Origin: Providencia rettgeri
GTDB taxonomy: Bacteria; Pseudomonadota; Gammaproteobacteria; Enterobacterales; Enterobacteriaceae
Reading direction: 5' to 3'
DNA length: 64,000 nucleotides
NCBI RefSeq assembly: GCF_041075285.1
Contig: NZ_CP163512.1
Span: 1,302,001 to 1,366,000 of the forward strand
Below the pieces are notes generated by a model. The model was not told the DNA's origin and ran no database searches. It was given only the letters and a program-made list of their open reading frames with translations. Positions 47,690-56,603 of this stretch are shown here, piece after piece (positions within the stretch are counted from its first letter, which is position 1; every line of letters begins with the position of its first letter). Made by a program: the position numbers and the translations under genes.

Positions 47690-50029
47690 TTATTTTTGTG
47701 GAATAGCGGTTCCCCATTCCAGATAGTCCCGTGGTGGCTCTAATTTTAGAATGAAATGCTGTTCGGGTTTAGCATTTGGCGCTAATGGCACTGTTGGTGG
47801 GGTGGCAAATACAATACCTCCACGAACAAATTGTTTAAATGTGCCACTTTTAACCACTCCACCAGTTAAACCAAAGGAAAAATTGAAGCCGGAAGATAAC
47901 CAAAATTGGGTATTATCACGCACTAGATATTGGTATTCTTTACCGATGCGAGTGGCGACATAAACCCGATCGGAAAGCTCTCCCAAATATAATCCCGTAA
48001 CAACACCGACCTCGATACCTCTAAAAAGAATTGGTGTTCCGACTTGGATGGAACCGACATCGGTTGCATCAAGGTAAAGCGTCAGGCCATCTAAATAACG
48101 AGAGTCAGTGATATTGGCGGCTTGCAGTTCAAATTGATAACGACTTTTATGACTTCTACCGGGTTCGGCACTGATATAAGGTTGCAGTAAACTGTCTAAA
48201 TTGTTGAGACCAGCAGGGGACAGTTCAGGTGTGACGACAGCAAAACGACTGCCTAATTTTGTAAAAGCGCTCACATATTCAGGGTAGAGGATGGCTTTCG
48301 CCTGAACTTCACGTTTATCCGCAGACAGTTTTAATGATTCAATTTGACCGATATTAATGCCTAAATAGCGAATTGGCATGCCTTCAGAAAGCTTCGAGGC
48401 GTCAAAGGTGGCTAAAGTGACAACACTACCAATCGCTTTTGCAGAAGCTTCGTTAGGGTATAGCGTATGTCGACGCGCTTTATTCACGGTAGCATTATCA
48501 AAGTTATCAAAGCTAATTGCGCCGCTAATGGCACGGCTTAATGGTGCAGCTTGCACGGTCAACCCGTGACTATTTAACGCAACTTTTGCACCACCTTCCG
48601 CCCAGAACACACTGTTGTCAGTGAGTAAATGACGATATTCACTGGAAATATTAACATCGATAGCAAATCCTGATTTTGTTGGCTTGATAGCAATGATCTT
48701 CCCAACGGCGAATTGACGATAAAGAACGACTGAACCGGCTTGGATATCAGGTAAACTTGAAGCGTTAAGTGTGATTGTCGTTGGTGGTAAAGCACCGAGA
48801 ATACCCGCTTTGGCATTTTCATCGCTGCGATACAGTGGAAAAGTGTCAGGAAGCTTGTCTTGGCTGTTACCGACAAGTAGATGTAGTCCCCCTTCGAGCC
48901 ACTCTTGAGGGGTAGCTCCTTGAAATTGAAGCCCATTTAACCCGAGTTGAATATCAACGCGACTATTCGCCACAAATTTGCTGTCTGCTCGCACAAGGTG
49001 GCGATATTCATCATAAATTGCGATAGTAAAGTCAACTTTATCGGTCGTTAAGTGACGTTGTAACACTTCACCAATTTGTATACCGCGATAGACAACGGGC
49101 TGCCCTTGATCCACGCCAAAAGTATCATCGGCCCATAAGGTTAAATTAAGGGGGGATTGGCTAGTTTGCTTGACTTTGTTTGCCGCAGTTGCACTGCTTT
49201 GTAAGACAAATGATTGGCCTTCTTCTGCTTGTGGGCTGCCTTCAGGGGAATCAAATGCAACTGCACCATTAATTACCGCAGAAAGGCTTTCCATTTTGAC
49301 ATTCGCACCTGACTTTAGGTCAAAACTGCCTTGTAAACCTGAGACATTCCAAAACTGACTGTCTTTACGGACAAGACTCGCATAGCGTTTTTGTACAATC
49401 CCTGAGATAGATACGCCTTGGTTATCAGGTAAAATGGTGTAATCAGCAATATGCCCCACCGGTACTTTACGATAATAGATAGGCGAGTTTTCATTCAATG
49501 AACCTAAATCGGGGGCCGTAAGGTGAATAAGTAGCTCTCCTTGGTCAATATTTTGCTGTGGGGGTGTGTCTTGTGCGACAAAAGAAAATTGCTCTGAGCC
49601 CGTACTTGGCAGCATGCCAATATAATTCCCTCCGACAAGGGCATCGAGCCCAGAGACTCCTGCAAGTGAAGCTTTTGGCGTTACCAACCAAAACTTAGTC
49701 CCAGAATTTAATGCTGAACGCATGTCTTTGTTAATACTGGCGGTCACAATAATATTTTTCATGTCCTTACTAATAGACACGGACTGCACCAAGCCGACTT
49801 CAACACCTTGGTAACGAATAGGGGTACGATTGGCGACGACACCAGGGGCGGAGGTAAATTCAATGGTAATCTCGGTGCCGCGTTCAAGCCAATGTTGGAA
49901 GAGTAACCACCCTGCGATAAAGATAGCGACCAGAGGTAGCAACCAAAAAGGTGAAATGCGGGTGCGTCTGCGTTGTATTACTTCTGCGATATCATCAGAA
50001 GGTTCATTTTGTGGGTTTTGTTTTTCCAT
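47690..50029 (-). CDS. letB: MCE-domain lipid transport protein LetB (YebT)
   Basis: A 779-residue protein with one N-terminal membrane helix (27-46) and a periplasmic series of MCE domains that stack into a tube for lipid transport between membranes. I count six MCE domains at about 52-145, 164-262, 295-388, 418-508, 535-625 and 648-745, whereas E. coli LetB has seven in about 877 residues. The length deficit equals about one domain. Its start overlaps letA by 26 bases, as expected for the letAB pair. Confidence 0.93.
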   Translation of the reverse strand: MEKQNPQNEPSDDIAEVIQRRRTRISPFWLLPLVAIFIAGWLLFQHWLERGTEITIEFTSAPGVVANRTPIRYQGVEVGLVQSVSISKDMKNIIVTASINKDMRSALNSGTKFWLVTPKASLAGVSGLDALVGGNYIGMLPSTGSEQFSFVAQDTPPQQNIDQGELLIHLTAPDLGSLNENSPIYYRKVPVGHIADYTILPDNQGVSISGIVQKRYASLVRKDSQFWNVSGLQGSFDLKSGANVKMESLSAVINGAVAFDSPEGSPQAEEGQSFVLQSSATAANKVKQTSQSPLNLTLWADDTFGVDQGQPVVYRGIQIGEVLQRHLTTDKVDFTIAIYDEYRHLVRADSKFVANSRVDIQLGLNGLQFQGATPQEWLEGGLHLLVGNSQDKLPDTFPLYRSDENAKAGILGALPPTTITLNASSLPDIQAGSVVLYRQFAVGKIIAIKPTKSGFAIDVNISSEYRHLLTDNSVFWAEGGAKVALNSHGLTVQAAPLSRAISGAISFDNFDNATVNKARRHTLYPNEASAKAIGSVVTLATFDASKLSEGMPIRYLGINIGQIESLKLSADKREVQAKAILYPEYVSAFTKLGSRFAVVTPELSPAGLNNLDSLLQPYISAEPGRSHKSRYQFELQAANITDSRYLDGLTLYLDATDVGSIQVGTPILFRGIEVGVVTGLYLGELSDRVYVATRIGKEYQYLVRDNTQFWLSSGFNFSFGLTGGVVKSGTFKQFVRGGIVFATPPTVPLAPNAKPEQHFILKLEPPRDYLEWGTAIPQK

Positions 50030-51230
50030 AAGAATCCCAAATTAAACGACTGTCTAAACACTCAACGGCTAAAATTGTTAGGATCACGGCGATGCCGAAA
50101 TAGAGAGCAGCAGGCCCCATAGTAAAGGACATCAATTGTTCTCGGTTAACCAGTGTCATCATCAGCGCGATGACAAACAAATCCAACATTGACCATCGAC
50201 CAATCCATGAAACAAACTTCAGTAATTTCATGCGTAAGACGGGGTCTGTTTTGCTATTAATATGAATCGAAAAAAGCAACAAAATCATAATAATAATTTT
50301 AATAAACGGAACTAAGATACTGGCAATAAAAACAATAATAGCAATTGGCCAATTACCTGAGTTGATAAGCGATACCACACCGGAATAAATGGTGTCTTCC
50401 AATCGCTGACCGTTTAAATAAAAAATGGAGATGGGCATTAGGTTAGCAGGTAACAATAACACCATGGCGGCAATCAGTGCTGCCCATGCTTTTTGTAAAC
50501 TATAGGGATCTCGATATTGCACAGGACGATGACAACGTTGGCATTTCCCTTGTTTATTGCTGGGACCAGTATAATGACAAGCTGTACAGGTGACAGCATG
50601 CGCCTGTGAAGCTTTTTCTTCTATGGGATAAAAATTTTTCCATAGTACATCAAGATTGATGTGGATGAGTATTAGCAAGCTCAAAAGAGACATGGTAATA
50701 AAGGCAATTAACCCATGACCGATAAATACACTGGCATAATCTTGCATTTTGATAGCAGCAATGCCGAGGGCAATTAAGTAAACATCCAACATAACCCATT
50801 CTTTGATATGGCTCAGGATCAATAAAATGGGACGAAGGTTTAAGCCTATTTTTTGGCCAATTAATAGGGACAAAATTAAAACAGGTAACAGTAAAGGGGC
50901 GGCAATCGCACAAAAAGCCACTATACTGGCAGTGAAGGGATCGCCTTGTTGGTTAATTAAGCGAATACCTTCTATGACATTGGCATTGATTTGGCTACCC
51001 AATAAATGAATCGATATCAATGGTTGCCAAAATGCAATAGGCGCTAGCATCAGTAGTGTGATGGCTAGTATCGAAAGCCGACTTAAAGACCAAGACCGCC
51101 CGTCGTTGAGTTCAGAGGCGCAACGTGGGCAAATAATCACTTGCCGCGGATTAAATGGCGGCATAAGAATTTTTTGATTGCAGTGGCTACAACATTGCAA
51201 AATCAAGTCAGTATGATTAATGTGGTTCAT
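50004..51230 (-). CDS. letA: Inner-membrane protein LetA (YebS)
   Basis: A 408-residue PqiA-family membrane protein. Two zinc-ribbon modules are visible (CCSHCNQKILM with CPRC, and CTACHYTG with CQRC), each preceding a four-helix membrane block. It is the inner-membrane partner of the LetB tube in lipid transport. Its 3' end overlaps letB. Confidence 0.93.
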   Translation of the reverse strand: MNHINHTDLILQCCSHCNQKILMPPFNPRQVIICPRCASELNDGRSWSLSRLSILAITLLMLAPIAFWQPLISIHLLGSQINANVIEGIRLINQQGDPFTASIVAFCAIAAPLLLPVLILSLLIGQKIGLNLRPILLILSHIKEWVMLDVYLIALGIAAIKMQDYASVFIGHGLIAFITMSLLSLLILIHINLDVLWKNFYPIEEKASQAHAVTCTACHYTGPSNKQGKCQRCHRPVQYRDPYSLQKAWAALIAAMVLLLPANLMPISIFYLNGQRLEDTIYSGVVSLINSGNWPIAIIVFIASILVPFIKIIIMILLLFSIHINSKTDPVLRMKLLKFVSWIGRWSMLDLFVIALMMTLVNREQLMSFTMGPAALYFGIAVILTILAVECLDSRLIWDSYGKTKPTK

Positions 51231-51364
51231 ATTTGCTCATTTTTTGAGTTTAGCCCAGATGTAATCTAGTGTAAAAAAATTTACCTCAAAGTGACAACTT
51301 GGTAACCTTAGCATTACTCTTGGATATGTGTATTTTAATCACTTGATGATTACTAGAAATAATT

Positions 51365-51847
51365 ATGGATAAAAAGAAGTATTATCTCGAACTTTCAGAT
51401 AATCTCTCTGCTTTACTGGCGGGAGAATATGATTTAATTGCCACCTTGGCAAATACCAGTGCGTTATTATATGAGCGTTTAGATGGTGTTAACTGGGTTG
51501 GCTTTTACCTGAGTAATGGGCACGAGCTGGTTTTAGGTCCATTCCAAGGGAAAGTGGCATGTGTTCGCATTCCATTCGGTAAAGGGGTCTGTGGTACGGC
51601 ATTTAATGATATCCAAGTTCAGCGTGTTGAAGATGTTCATGCTTTCCCTGGTCATATCGCTTGTGACGCCGCAAGTAATGCTGAAATTGTCTTTCCACTG
51701 GTGGTAAATGGTCAAAATATAGGGGTTTTAGATATTGATAGCCCAAATATTAACCAATTCGACCAAGAAGATGAAAAAGGGTTACAACACCTTGTAAACC
51801 AGTTGTGTCAGCATCTTGCAATGTGTTCTATGCCAAAATATTACTAA
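51365..51847 (+). CDS. msrC: Free methionine-(R)-sulfoxide reductase MsrC
   Basis: A 160-residue GAF-domain enzyme (YebR/fRMsr) that repairs free methionine-R-sulfoxide. Catalytic cysteines are in GKVACVRIPFGKGVCGTA and the later HIACDAAS. It is divergent from letA and 110 bases upstream of proQ, as in E. coli. Confidence 0.94.
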   Translation: MDKKKYYLELSDNLSALLAGEYDLIATLANTSALLYERLDGVNWVGFYLSNGHELVLGPFQGKVACVRIPFGKGVCGTAFNDIQVQRVEDVHAFPGHIACDAASNAEIVFPLVVNGQNIGVLDIDSPNINQFDQEDEKGLQHLVNQLCQHLAMCSMPKYY

Positions 51848-51957
51848 ATATTGGGCTGTAAAATTAATAGTAACGTGGCAATTGTTAGCAACACGATTAT
51901 AATGTCGGCTTGTTCATGCCCGTGAGGTTGGCAAAATCGTTGTTATCAGGAAATTTC

Positions 51958-52647
51958 ATGGAAAATCAACCTAAGTTGAATAGTAGTAAAGAAGTTATCG
52001 CATTTCTAGCAGAGCGTTTTCCTCGCTGTTTTATCGCTGAAGGCGAAGCACGTCCGTTAAAAGTCGGAATTTTTCAAGATATCGTAGGGTGCTTAACTGA
52101 AGAAGATGGTATTAGCAAAACGCAACTGCGTTCAGCATTACGCATGTATACTTCGAGTTGGCGCTACCTTTACGGTGTTAAAGAAGGCGCAAAACGCGTT
52201 GGCCTAAATGGCGAAGATTGTGGTGAATTAGATGCTGAGCATATTGCTCATGCGCGTCAACAATTAACAGAGGCAAAAGCGCGCGTTCAGGCACAACGTG
52301 CTGAGCAAAAAGCGCAAAAACGCCCTGTAGCGAGAAAAACGGGTGAAAAACCGACTCGCAAGACAGACGCTACTAATGATAAAGCCCCACGTCGTCGCCC
52401 ATCAGACAATAAAGAACGCCCGCAAAGTACATCAACCAAAACACCTCGTCGTAACAATCCAGCTCCTGAGCAAAATCTGCAATCAGTGACTGATATCAAC
52501 GCACTTAAAATAGGTCAAACTGTGAAAGTGAAAGTCGGTAGCAGCTTGATGGACGCTTCCGTTCTGGAAATTGCGAAAGATGGTGTTAGAGTTCAATTGC
52601 CAACTGGACTGGCAATGATTGTACGCGCGGAACATTTAAAGTTCTGA
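51958..52647 (+). CDS. proQ: RNA chaperone ProQ
   Basis: A 229-residue RNA-binding protein. It has an N-terminal FinO-like domain ([20 protein letters not shown], then [13 protein letters not shown]), a Lys/Arg-rich linker (about 105-180) and a C-terminal Tudor-like domain ([20 protein letters not shown]). It binds sRNAs and mRNA 3' ends. The ATG at 51958 is preceded by CAGGAA; the upstream open frame is not conserved. Prc follows after 19 bases. Confidence 0.95.
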   Translation: MENQPKLNSSKEVIAFLAERFPRCFIAEGEARPLKVGIFQDIVGCLTEEDGISKTQLRSALRMYTSSWRYLYGVKEGAKRVGLNGEDCGELDAEHIAHARQQLTEAKARVQAQRAEQKAQKRPVARKTGEKPTRKTDATNDKAPRRRPSDNKERPQSTSTKTPRRNNPAPEQNLQSVTDINALKIGQTVKVKVGSSLMDASVLEIAKDGVRVQLPTGLAMIVRAEHLKF

Positions 52648-52666
52648 TACGGAGGTCAACCAGGTC

Positions 52667-54706
52667 ATGAACAAATTTCTTAAAGTTGCACTAGTCGTTA
52701 GTTTAGCGACTTTCGGCAGTGCAATGGCTAATACTCAAGCAGTGGCTCCGGTCACTGCTGCTCAGTTACCTGTCTTAAAACAGAGCGCACAGCACGGCAC
52801 CGTCAGTGAAAGGGTAACCTCACGGTTTACGCGTTCACATTATCGCCAATTTGATTTAGACAAGGCGTTTTCTGGGAAAATATTTGATCGTTATCTCAAT
52901 ATGCTAGATTTCGGTCACAATGTTTTACTTCAATCCGATGTTGACCAATACGCTAAAGATAAAGGAAAAGTCGGTCAATGGCTTGAGGATGGCAAATTAG
53001 ATACGTTTTATGATCTGTATAATCTGTCTCAGGAAAGACGTTTCGAACGTTTTAAGTATGCATTAGCACGTTTAGAACAACCGATTGATTTGAATGCGAC
53101 GGATTCGATTGAAGTTGACCGTTCAAAATCACCTTGGCCAAAAGATAAGCAAGAGCTTGACCGTCTTTGGGATCAAAAAGTCCGTTATGATTGGTTAAAC
53201 TTAAAACTTTCAGGCAAAGATGACAAAGAAATCAAAGAAAAACTCACTAAGCGTTATAACTTTGCGTTGCGTCGCTTAACCCAAGCGCAAAGTGAAGATG
53301 TTTTTCAGTTAATTGTGAACGCATTTGCCCGTGAAATCGATCCGCACACCAGTTATCTTTCTCCTCGTAATACAGAGCAATTTAATTCTGAAATGAGTCT
53401 TTCATTAGAAGGGATCGGCGCTGTTTTGCAGCAGGATGATGAAAATACGGTGATTAACTCCCTCGTTGCAGGGGGGCCTGCGGCTAAGAGCAAAGAACTG
53501 AAAGTCGGTGACAAAATTATCGGCGTTGGTCAAATGGGTAAACCGATTGTTGATGTTGTGGGTTGGCGTCTGGATGATGTTGTTGCATTAATCAAAGGGC
53601 CTAAAGGAAGTCAGGTTCGTTTGGAAGTCGTTTCTGATACTAAAGGTGCGAAACCACATATCGTTACTTTAGTGCGGGAGCAGATCCGACTTGAAGACCG
53701 TGCCGTAAAACTGACGATCAAACAAGAAGGTAAAGATAAAGTTGCTGTGTTGGATATTCCAGGCTTTTATGTTGGTTTAACCAATGACGTAAAAACACAA
53801 CTGCAAAATATGTCAAAAGATAATGTTTCTGCGTTAATTATTGACCTTCGTGGCAATGGTGGTGGAGCATTAACGGAAGCTGTTTCGTTATCAGGTTTGT
53901 TTATTCCGAAAGGGCCAATTGTTCAAGTGCGAGATAACAATGGTCAAGTTCGTCAAGATGTTGATGATGATGATGTTATTTACTATAAAGGGCCATTGGT
54001 TGTTTTAGTTGACCGTTTTAGTGCATCAGCTTCTGAAATTTTTGCCGCAGCAATGCAAGATTATGGTCGTGCGTTAATTGTCGGTGAACCTACATTTGGT
54101 AAAGGCACTGTTCAGCAGCACCGGAGTTTAAGCCGTGTTTATGACCAGATGTTGAAACCGGAATGGCCATCATTGGGATCTGTGCAATATACCATCCAGA
54201 AGTTTTATCGTGTCAATGGTGGTAGTACGCAACGTGAAGGGGTTACTCCAGATGTGGTGATGCCAACGGGGCAAGATCCTGCTGAAACGGGGGAAAGCTT
54301 TGAAGATAATGCGTTGCCATGGGATAGTATTCCTGCTGCGAACTACAGTAAAGTTGGTGATATTTCATCGGATTTATCTGCCATTAAAACCAAGCACCTC
54401 GCTAGAATTAGTCAGGATCGTGAATTCAATTATATCGATGAAGATATTGCGCGCTATAAAGTGAATAAAGAAAGTAAAAATCTGATTTCATTAAATTACG
54501 CACAGCGTAAGAAAGAAGATGATGAAATCGAGGCGACGAAGTTAAAACGCATAAATGAACGTAATGCGAAAGAAGGTAAGCCATTACTGAAAAAACTGGA
54601 AGACTTACCAAAAGATTACGAAGCGCCAGATCCTTATTTGGACGAAACGGTGAAGATGGCGGTTGATTTGGCTAAGCAAAATACCAAAATGCTATCCAGT
54701 AATTAG
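52667..54706 (+). CDS. prc: Carboxy-terminal (tail-specific) protease Prc
   Basis: A 679-residue periplasmic serine protease. A signal peptide (FGSAMA) comes first, then helical N-terminal region, PDZ domain (about 240-325, SLSLEGIGAVLQ) and a catalytic core with the Ser in DRFSASASEIFAAAMQDYGR and the Lys in GEPTFGKGTVQQH. It processes FtsI and, with NlpI, degrades MepS. It is co-transcribed with proQ. The transcript ends at the duplicated terminators around repeat T3. Confidence 0.95.
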   Translation: MNKFLKVALVVSLATFGSAMANTQAVAPVTAAQLPVLKQSAQHGTVSERVTSRFTRSHYRQFDLDKAFSGKIFDRYLNMLDFGHNVLLQSDVDQYAKDKGKVGQWLEDGKLDTFYDLYNLSQERRFERFKYALARLEQPIDLNATDSIEVDRSKSPWPKDKQELDRLWDQKVRYDWLNLKLSGKDDKEIKEKLTKRYNFALRRLTQAQSEDVFQLIVNAFAREIDPHTSYLSPRNTEQFNSEMSLSLEGIGAVLQQDDENTVINSLVAGGPAAKSKELKVGDKIIGVGQMGKPIVDVVGWRLDDVVALIKGPKGSQVRLEVVSDTKGAKPHIVTLVREQIRLEDRAVKLTIKQEGKDKVAVLDIPGFYVGLTNDVKTQLQNMSKDNVSALIIDLRGNGGGALTEAVSLSGLFIPKGPIVQVRDNNGQVRQDVDDDDVIYYKGPLVVLVDRFSASASEIFAAAMQDYGRALIVGEPTFGKGTVQQHRSLSRVYDQMLKPEWPSLGSVQYTIQKFYRVNGGSTQREGVTPDVVMPTGQDPAETGESFEDNALPWDSIPAANYSKVGDISSDLSAIKTKHLARISQDREFNYIDEDIARYKVNKESKNLISLNYAQRKKEDDEIEATKLKRINERNAKEGKPLLKKLEDLPKDYEAPDPYLDETVKMAVDLAKQNTKMLSSN

Positions 54707-54725
54707 TCGTTCTAAATATCTTATT

Positions 54726-54746
54726 AAAGCCAGCTTACGCTGGCTT
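54726..54746 (+). terminator. prc terminator hairpin, left copy
   Basis: AAAGCCAGCTTACGCTGGCTT forms a perfect hairpin but runs directly into repeat T3 with no U-tract. A 21-bp near-copy (ACG loop changed to ATG) lies at 54887-54907 on the far side of T3 and has the T-run. Confidence 0.8.
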
Positions 54747-54886
54747 GAGGTTGTTGACAAAGTGGGATAAAAGCGTGGTTTTTCCCACTTTGTGTTATCA
54801 AGCGAAAATCAATATATTGATTTTCCTTGTTTATTTTCAAAATCTATCCAACCTGCTGCCAAACATGTTATGTTTGGCAGCCGTCT
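54747..54886 (+). repeat. Terminator-associated repeat T3
   Basis: A 140-bp copy between two terminator hairpins. It starts GAGGTTGTTGACAAAGTGGG. Hairpin 1 is CAAAGTGGGA/TCCCACTTTG; hairpin 2 is a perfect 22-bp palindrome at 54814-54835 (GAAAATCAATA and its complement); hairpin 3 is GCTGCCAAACAT/ATGTTTGGCAGC. It ends CCGTCT. No coding frame of note. Confidence 0.88.
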
Positions 54887-54912
54887 GAAGCCAGCTTATG
54901 CTGGCTTTTTTT
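54887..54912 (+). terminator. prc terminator, right copy
   Basis: AAGCCAGC / GCTGGCTT hairpin followed by seven T. It is the functional-looking copy of the pair that brackets T3. Confidence 0.88.
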
Positions 54913-54929
54913 GTTATGGTGGGTTGACC

Positions 54930-55199
54930 TTATTTAATAGCACTTTTATCCGCACTCACACTGTTTATTTGGGCGAGCCATTGCACTTCGTGAACCGTCA
55001 GTTTTAATGGTTTGGCTATAAAAGGGCGGTGTAATGTATAAGTTTGATTGGCAATTTTAATCATAGGTATTTCAGCTAACTTTTTGATTATCGTGTTTTC
55101 CTGTTGGGAAAATTTCGCCTGAGCATAATCTTGTAACAAGTCCCTATGTTTTTTTGTTGGATGACAGTTTTTAGAGTGAAAAGGTAAATGTATTGGCAT
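54930..55199 (-). CDS. Hypothetical protein
   Basis: An 89-residue basic protein of unknown family. The sequence is compositionally normal for a coding gene (IPMIKIANQTYTLHRPFIAK, PLKLTVHEVQWLAQINSVSA) with no signal peptide or membrane helix. Only a weak GAG ribosome motif precedes the ATG. It converges on prc past repeat T3. I do not recognise it. Confidence 0.5.
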   Translation of the reverse strand: MPIHLPFHSKNCHPTKKHRDLLQDYAQAKFSQQENTIIKKLAEIPMIKIANQTYTLHRPFIAKPLKLTVHEVQWLAQINSVSADKSAIK

Positions 55200-55467
55200 A
55201 TTTTTCTCGAGTAAGTGTATGTGTAGATTTATTTATACAGGGTATTTCTTTCCCTATCTTGTAAATTAAGTGGTAGGAAGGGTTATTTTGCTGCAGCTTT
55301 ATTTAGGGGGGCGGAGTTTTTGATAGGTGAATGCTGGAATAATTGAGTTGGATTATTTATTTCATGAGTGTGATTAACTAAATTAATGTTCTGATGGTGG
55401 ATTGCTTTACCTTTACTTAATTTATCCTAAACTTTTGGTGTAGCTCCCATAAACATGAGGCAATACC

Positions 55468-56181
55468 ATGCGTAAAATACTTTTAGGATCGATAGTCGTT
55501 AGTATCATGATGGTTTCAGCGGTTAATACAGCGAATGCGAGGAATTATCCTTGCTCAGGCAGTAAAGGTGGAATAGAGCGCTGTGAAGATGGCAAATTTA
55601 TTTGTAACGATGGCTCGACAAGTCGTTCAGAGCAAGTGTGTACGATTGAATTAAAAAACGATATCAATAGCAAGGCGGGCATTGTTGGGGGAGGGATTGG
55701 AGCAGGCGTCGCGAAACAATCCAGTAAAGCCTCTGATAAGGCGAAAACAGTGAAAGATAACGTGTCTAAAGAAGTGGAGAAAGAGACGAAAGAAAAGGCA
55801 AATAAAGTTGCGGACAAAGACGTGACTAAAGAGACAAAAGAAAAAGCGTCAAAAGCGGCAGACAAGAAAGAGACAGTGAAAGAAACAAAAGAAAAAGCAA
55901 ATAAAGTTGCGGACAAAGACGTGACTAAAGAGACAAAAGAAAAAGCGTCAAAAGCGGCAGACAAGAAAGAGACAGTGAAAGAAACAAAAGAAAAGGCAAA
56001 TAAAGCTGCGGACAAAGACGTGACTAAAGAGACAAAAGAAAAAGCGGCTAAAGCAGCTGATAAAAAAGCCGCAGTGAAAGAGACAAAAGAAAAGGCAAGT
56101 AAAACGGCGGATAAAGAAAAGTCAAAAGTAGTGAAAGAAAAAGCGACTAAAGCAACTGATAAGGAAAAGGCAAATAATTAA
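55468..56181 (+). CDS. Secreted YdcA-like protein with LEA-like Lys/Ala/Glu repeats
   Basis: A 237-residue exported protein. Signal peptide residues 1-24 (cleaved after TANA); then a Cys-rich head (about 26-60; NYPCSGSKGGIERCEDGKFI, CNDGS, QVCT) similar to the small E. coli protein YdcA; a Gly-rich hinge (70-82); and four tandem 33-residue repeats (105-137, 138-170, 171-203, 204-236) of the KETKEKANKVADKDVT type. Each repeat is three 11-mers, as in group 3 LEA proteins, which fold into amphipathic helices on drying. The first two units are almost identical in DNA. Function unknown; a periplasmic protective or adhesive role is inference. Confidence 0.78.
   Translation: MRKILLGSIVVSIMMVSAVNTANARNYPCSGSKGGIERCEDGKFICNDGSTSRSEQVCTIELKNDINSKAGIVGGGIGAGVAKQSSKASDKAKTVKDNVSKEVEKETKEKANKVADKDVTKETKEKASKAADKKETVKETKEKANKVADKDVTKETKEKASKAADKKETVKETKEKANKAADKDVTKETKEKAAKAADKKAAVKETKEKASKTADKEKSKVVKEKATKATDKEKANN
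55780..56178 (+). repeat. Tandem 99-bp coding repeats
   Basis: Four consecutive 99-bp units (55780, 55879, 55978, 56077) inside the LEA-like gene. Units 1 and 2 are nearly identical; units 3 and 4 diverge progressively. This makes copy-number variation by slippage or recombination likely. Confidence 0.85.
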
Positions 56182-56218
56182 AGTCCCCATTTTTCTGTTT
56201 CGCTAACATTGTCATGAT

Positions 56219-56246
56219 AATGCCACCTTCGGGTGGCATTATTTTT
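56219..56246 (+). terminator. Rho-independent terminator after LEA-like gene
   Basis: AATGCCACC TTCG GGTGGCATT: a 9-bp stem closed by a UUCG tetraloop, followed by ATTTTT. Confidence 0.93.
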
Positions 56247-56603
56247 GGTGTATAATTTTCATTAAAAGTTGACTATTGCTTATTAGGCTAGGAAAGTCAG
56301 CAAAAGCTCTGATAAATACATTATTCAGCGCTATTTTGCGCAAAAATTAGCTTTCTCTATTCAATTAAAAACAAGTTGAAATTGAACGGGTTAAAAAGTG
56401 AACCTTTTAAAACAAATAGTTAAAATTCGAATGCGTATCGCCAAAAGCGTGTACTGGAGACTTTTACCCTTTTTTAGTTTTGCTATGTAAAGTTATGTTG
56501 TTTTTTGCTGTTTTCGTGTTAATTGACTTGAAATAGTGTGAAAAAACCTTATTTATAAAGTAAATTCTACGTGATCTTAGTTTTTACCAAGGAATACAAA
56601 AAA
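56247..56603. other. Intergenic region upstream of htpX
   Basis: About 350 bases holding the htpX promoter region. A 30-codon GTG frame at 56398-56490 with a hydrophobic end was noted but lacks support. Nothing else recognised. Confidence 0.45.

Noticed and set aside
47690..50029. LetB shortened by a frameshift or truncation
   Set aside because: The frame is continuous with a normal start, a membrane helix and a complete last MCE domain; the difference is one internal or terminal domain, not a break.
55545..56015. A 156-residue minus-strand frame opposite the LEA-like gene
   Set aside because: It mirrors the low-complexity 99-bp repeats of the plus-strand gene, which has a signal peptide and ribosome site; the minus frame is an artefact of the repeat composition.
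55780..56178. Regular direct repeats that might suggest a CRISPR array
   Set aside because: The units are 99 bp, contiguous without unique spacers, and translate in frame into 33-residue repeats.
56398..56490. 30-codon GTG frame (NLLKQIVKIRMRIAKSVYWR...) before htpX
   Set aside because: Weak ribosome site, no recognised family and no conservation evidence available; kept only as a remark.
56182..56603. mgrB or other small PhoP-regulated gene expected in this E. coli neighbourhood
   Set aside because: No frame resembling MgrB was found on either strand.
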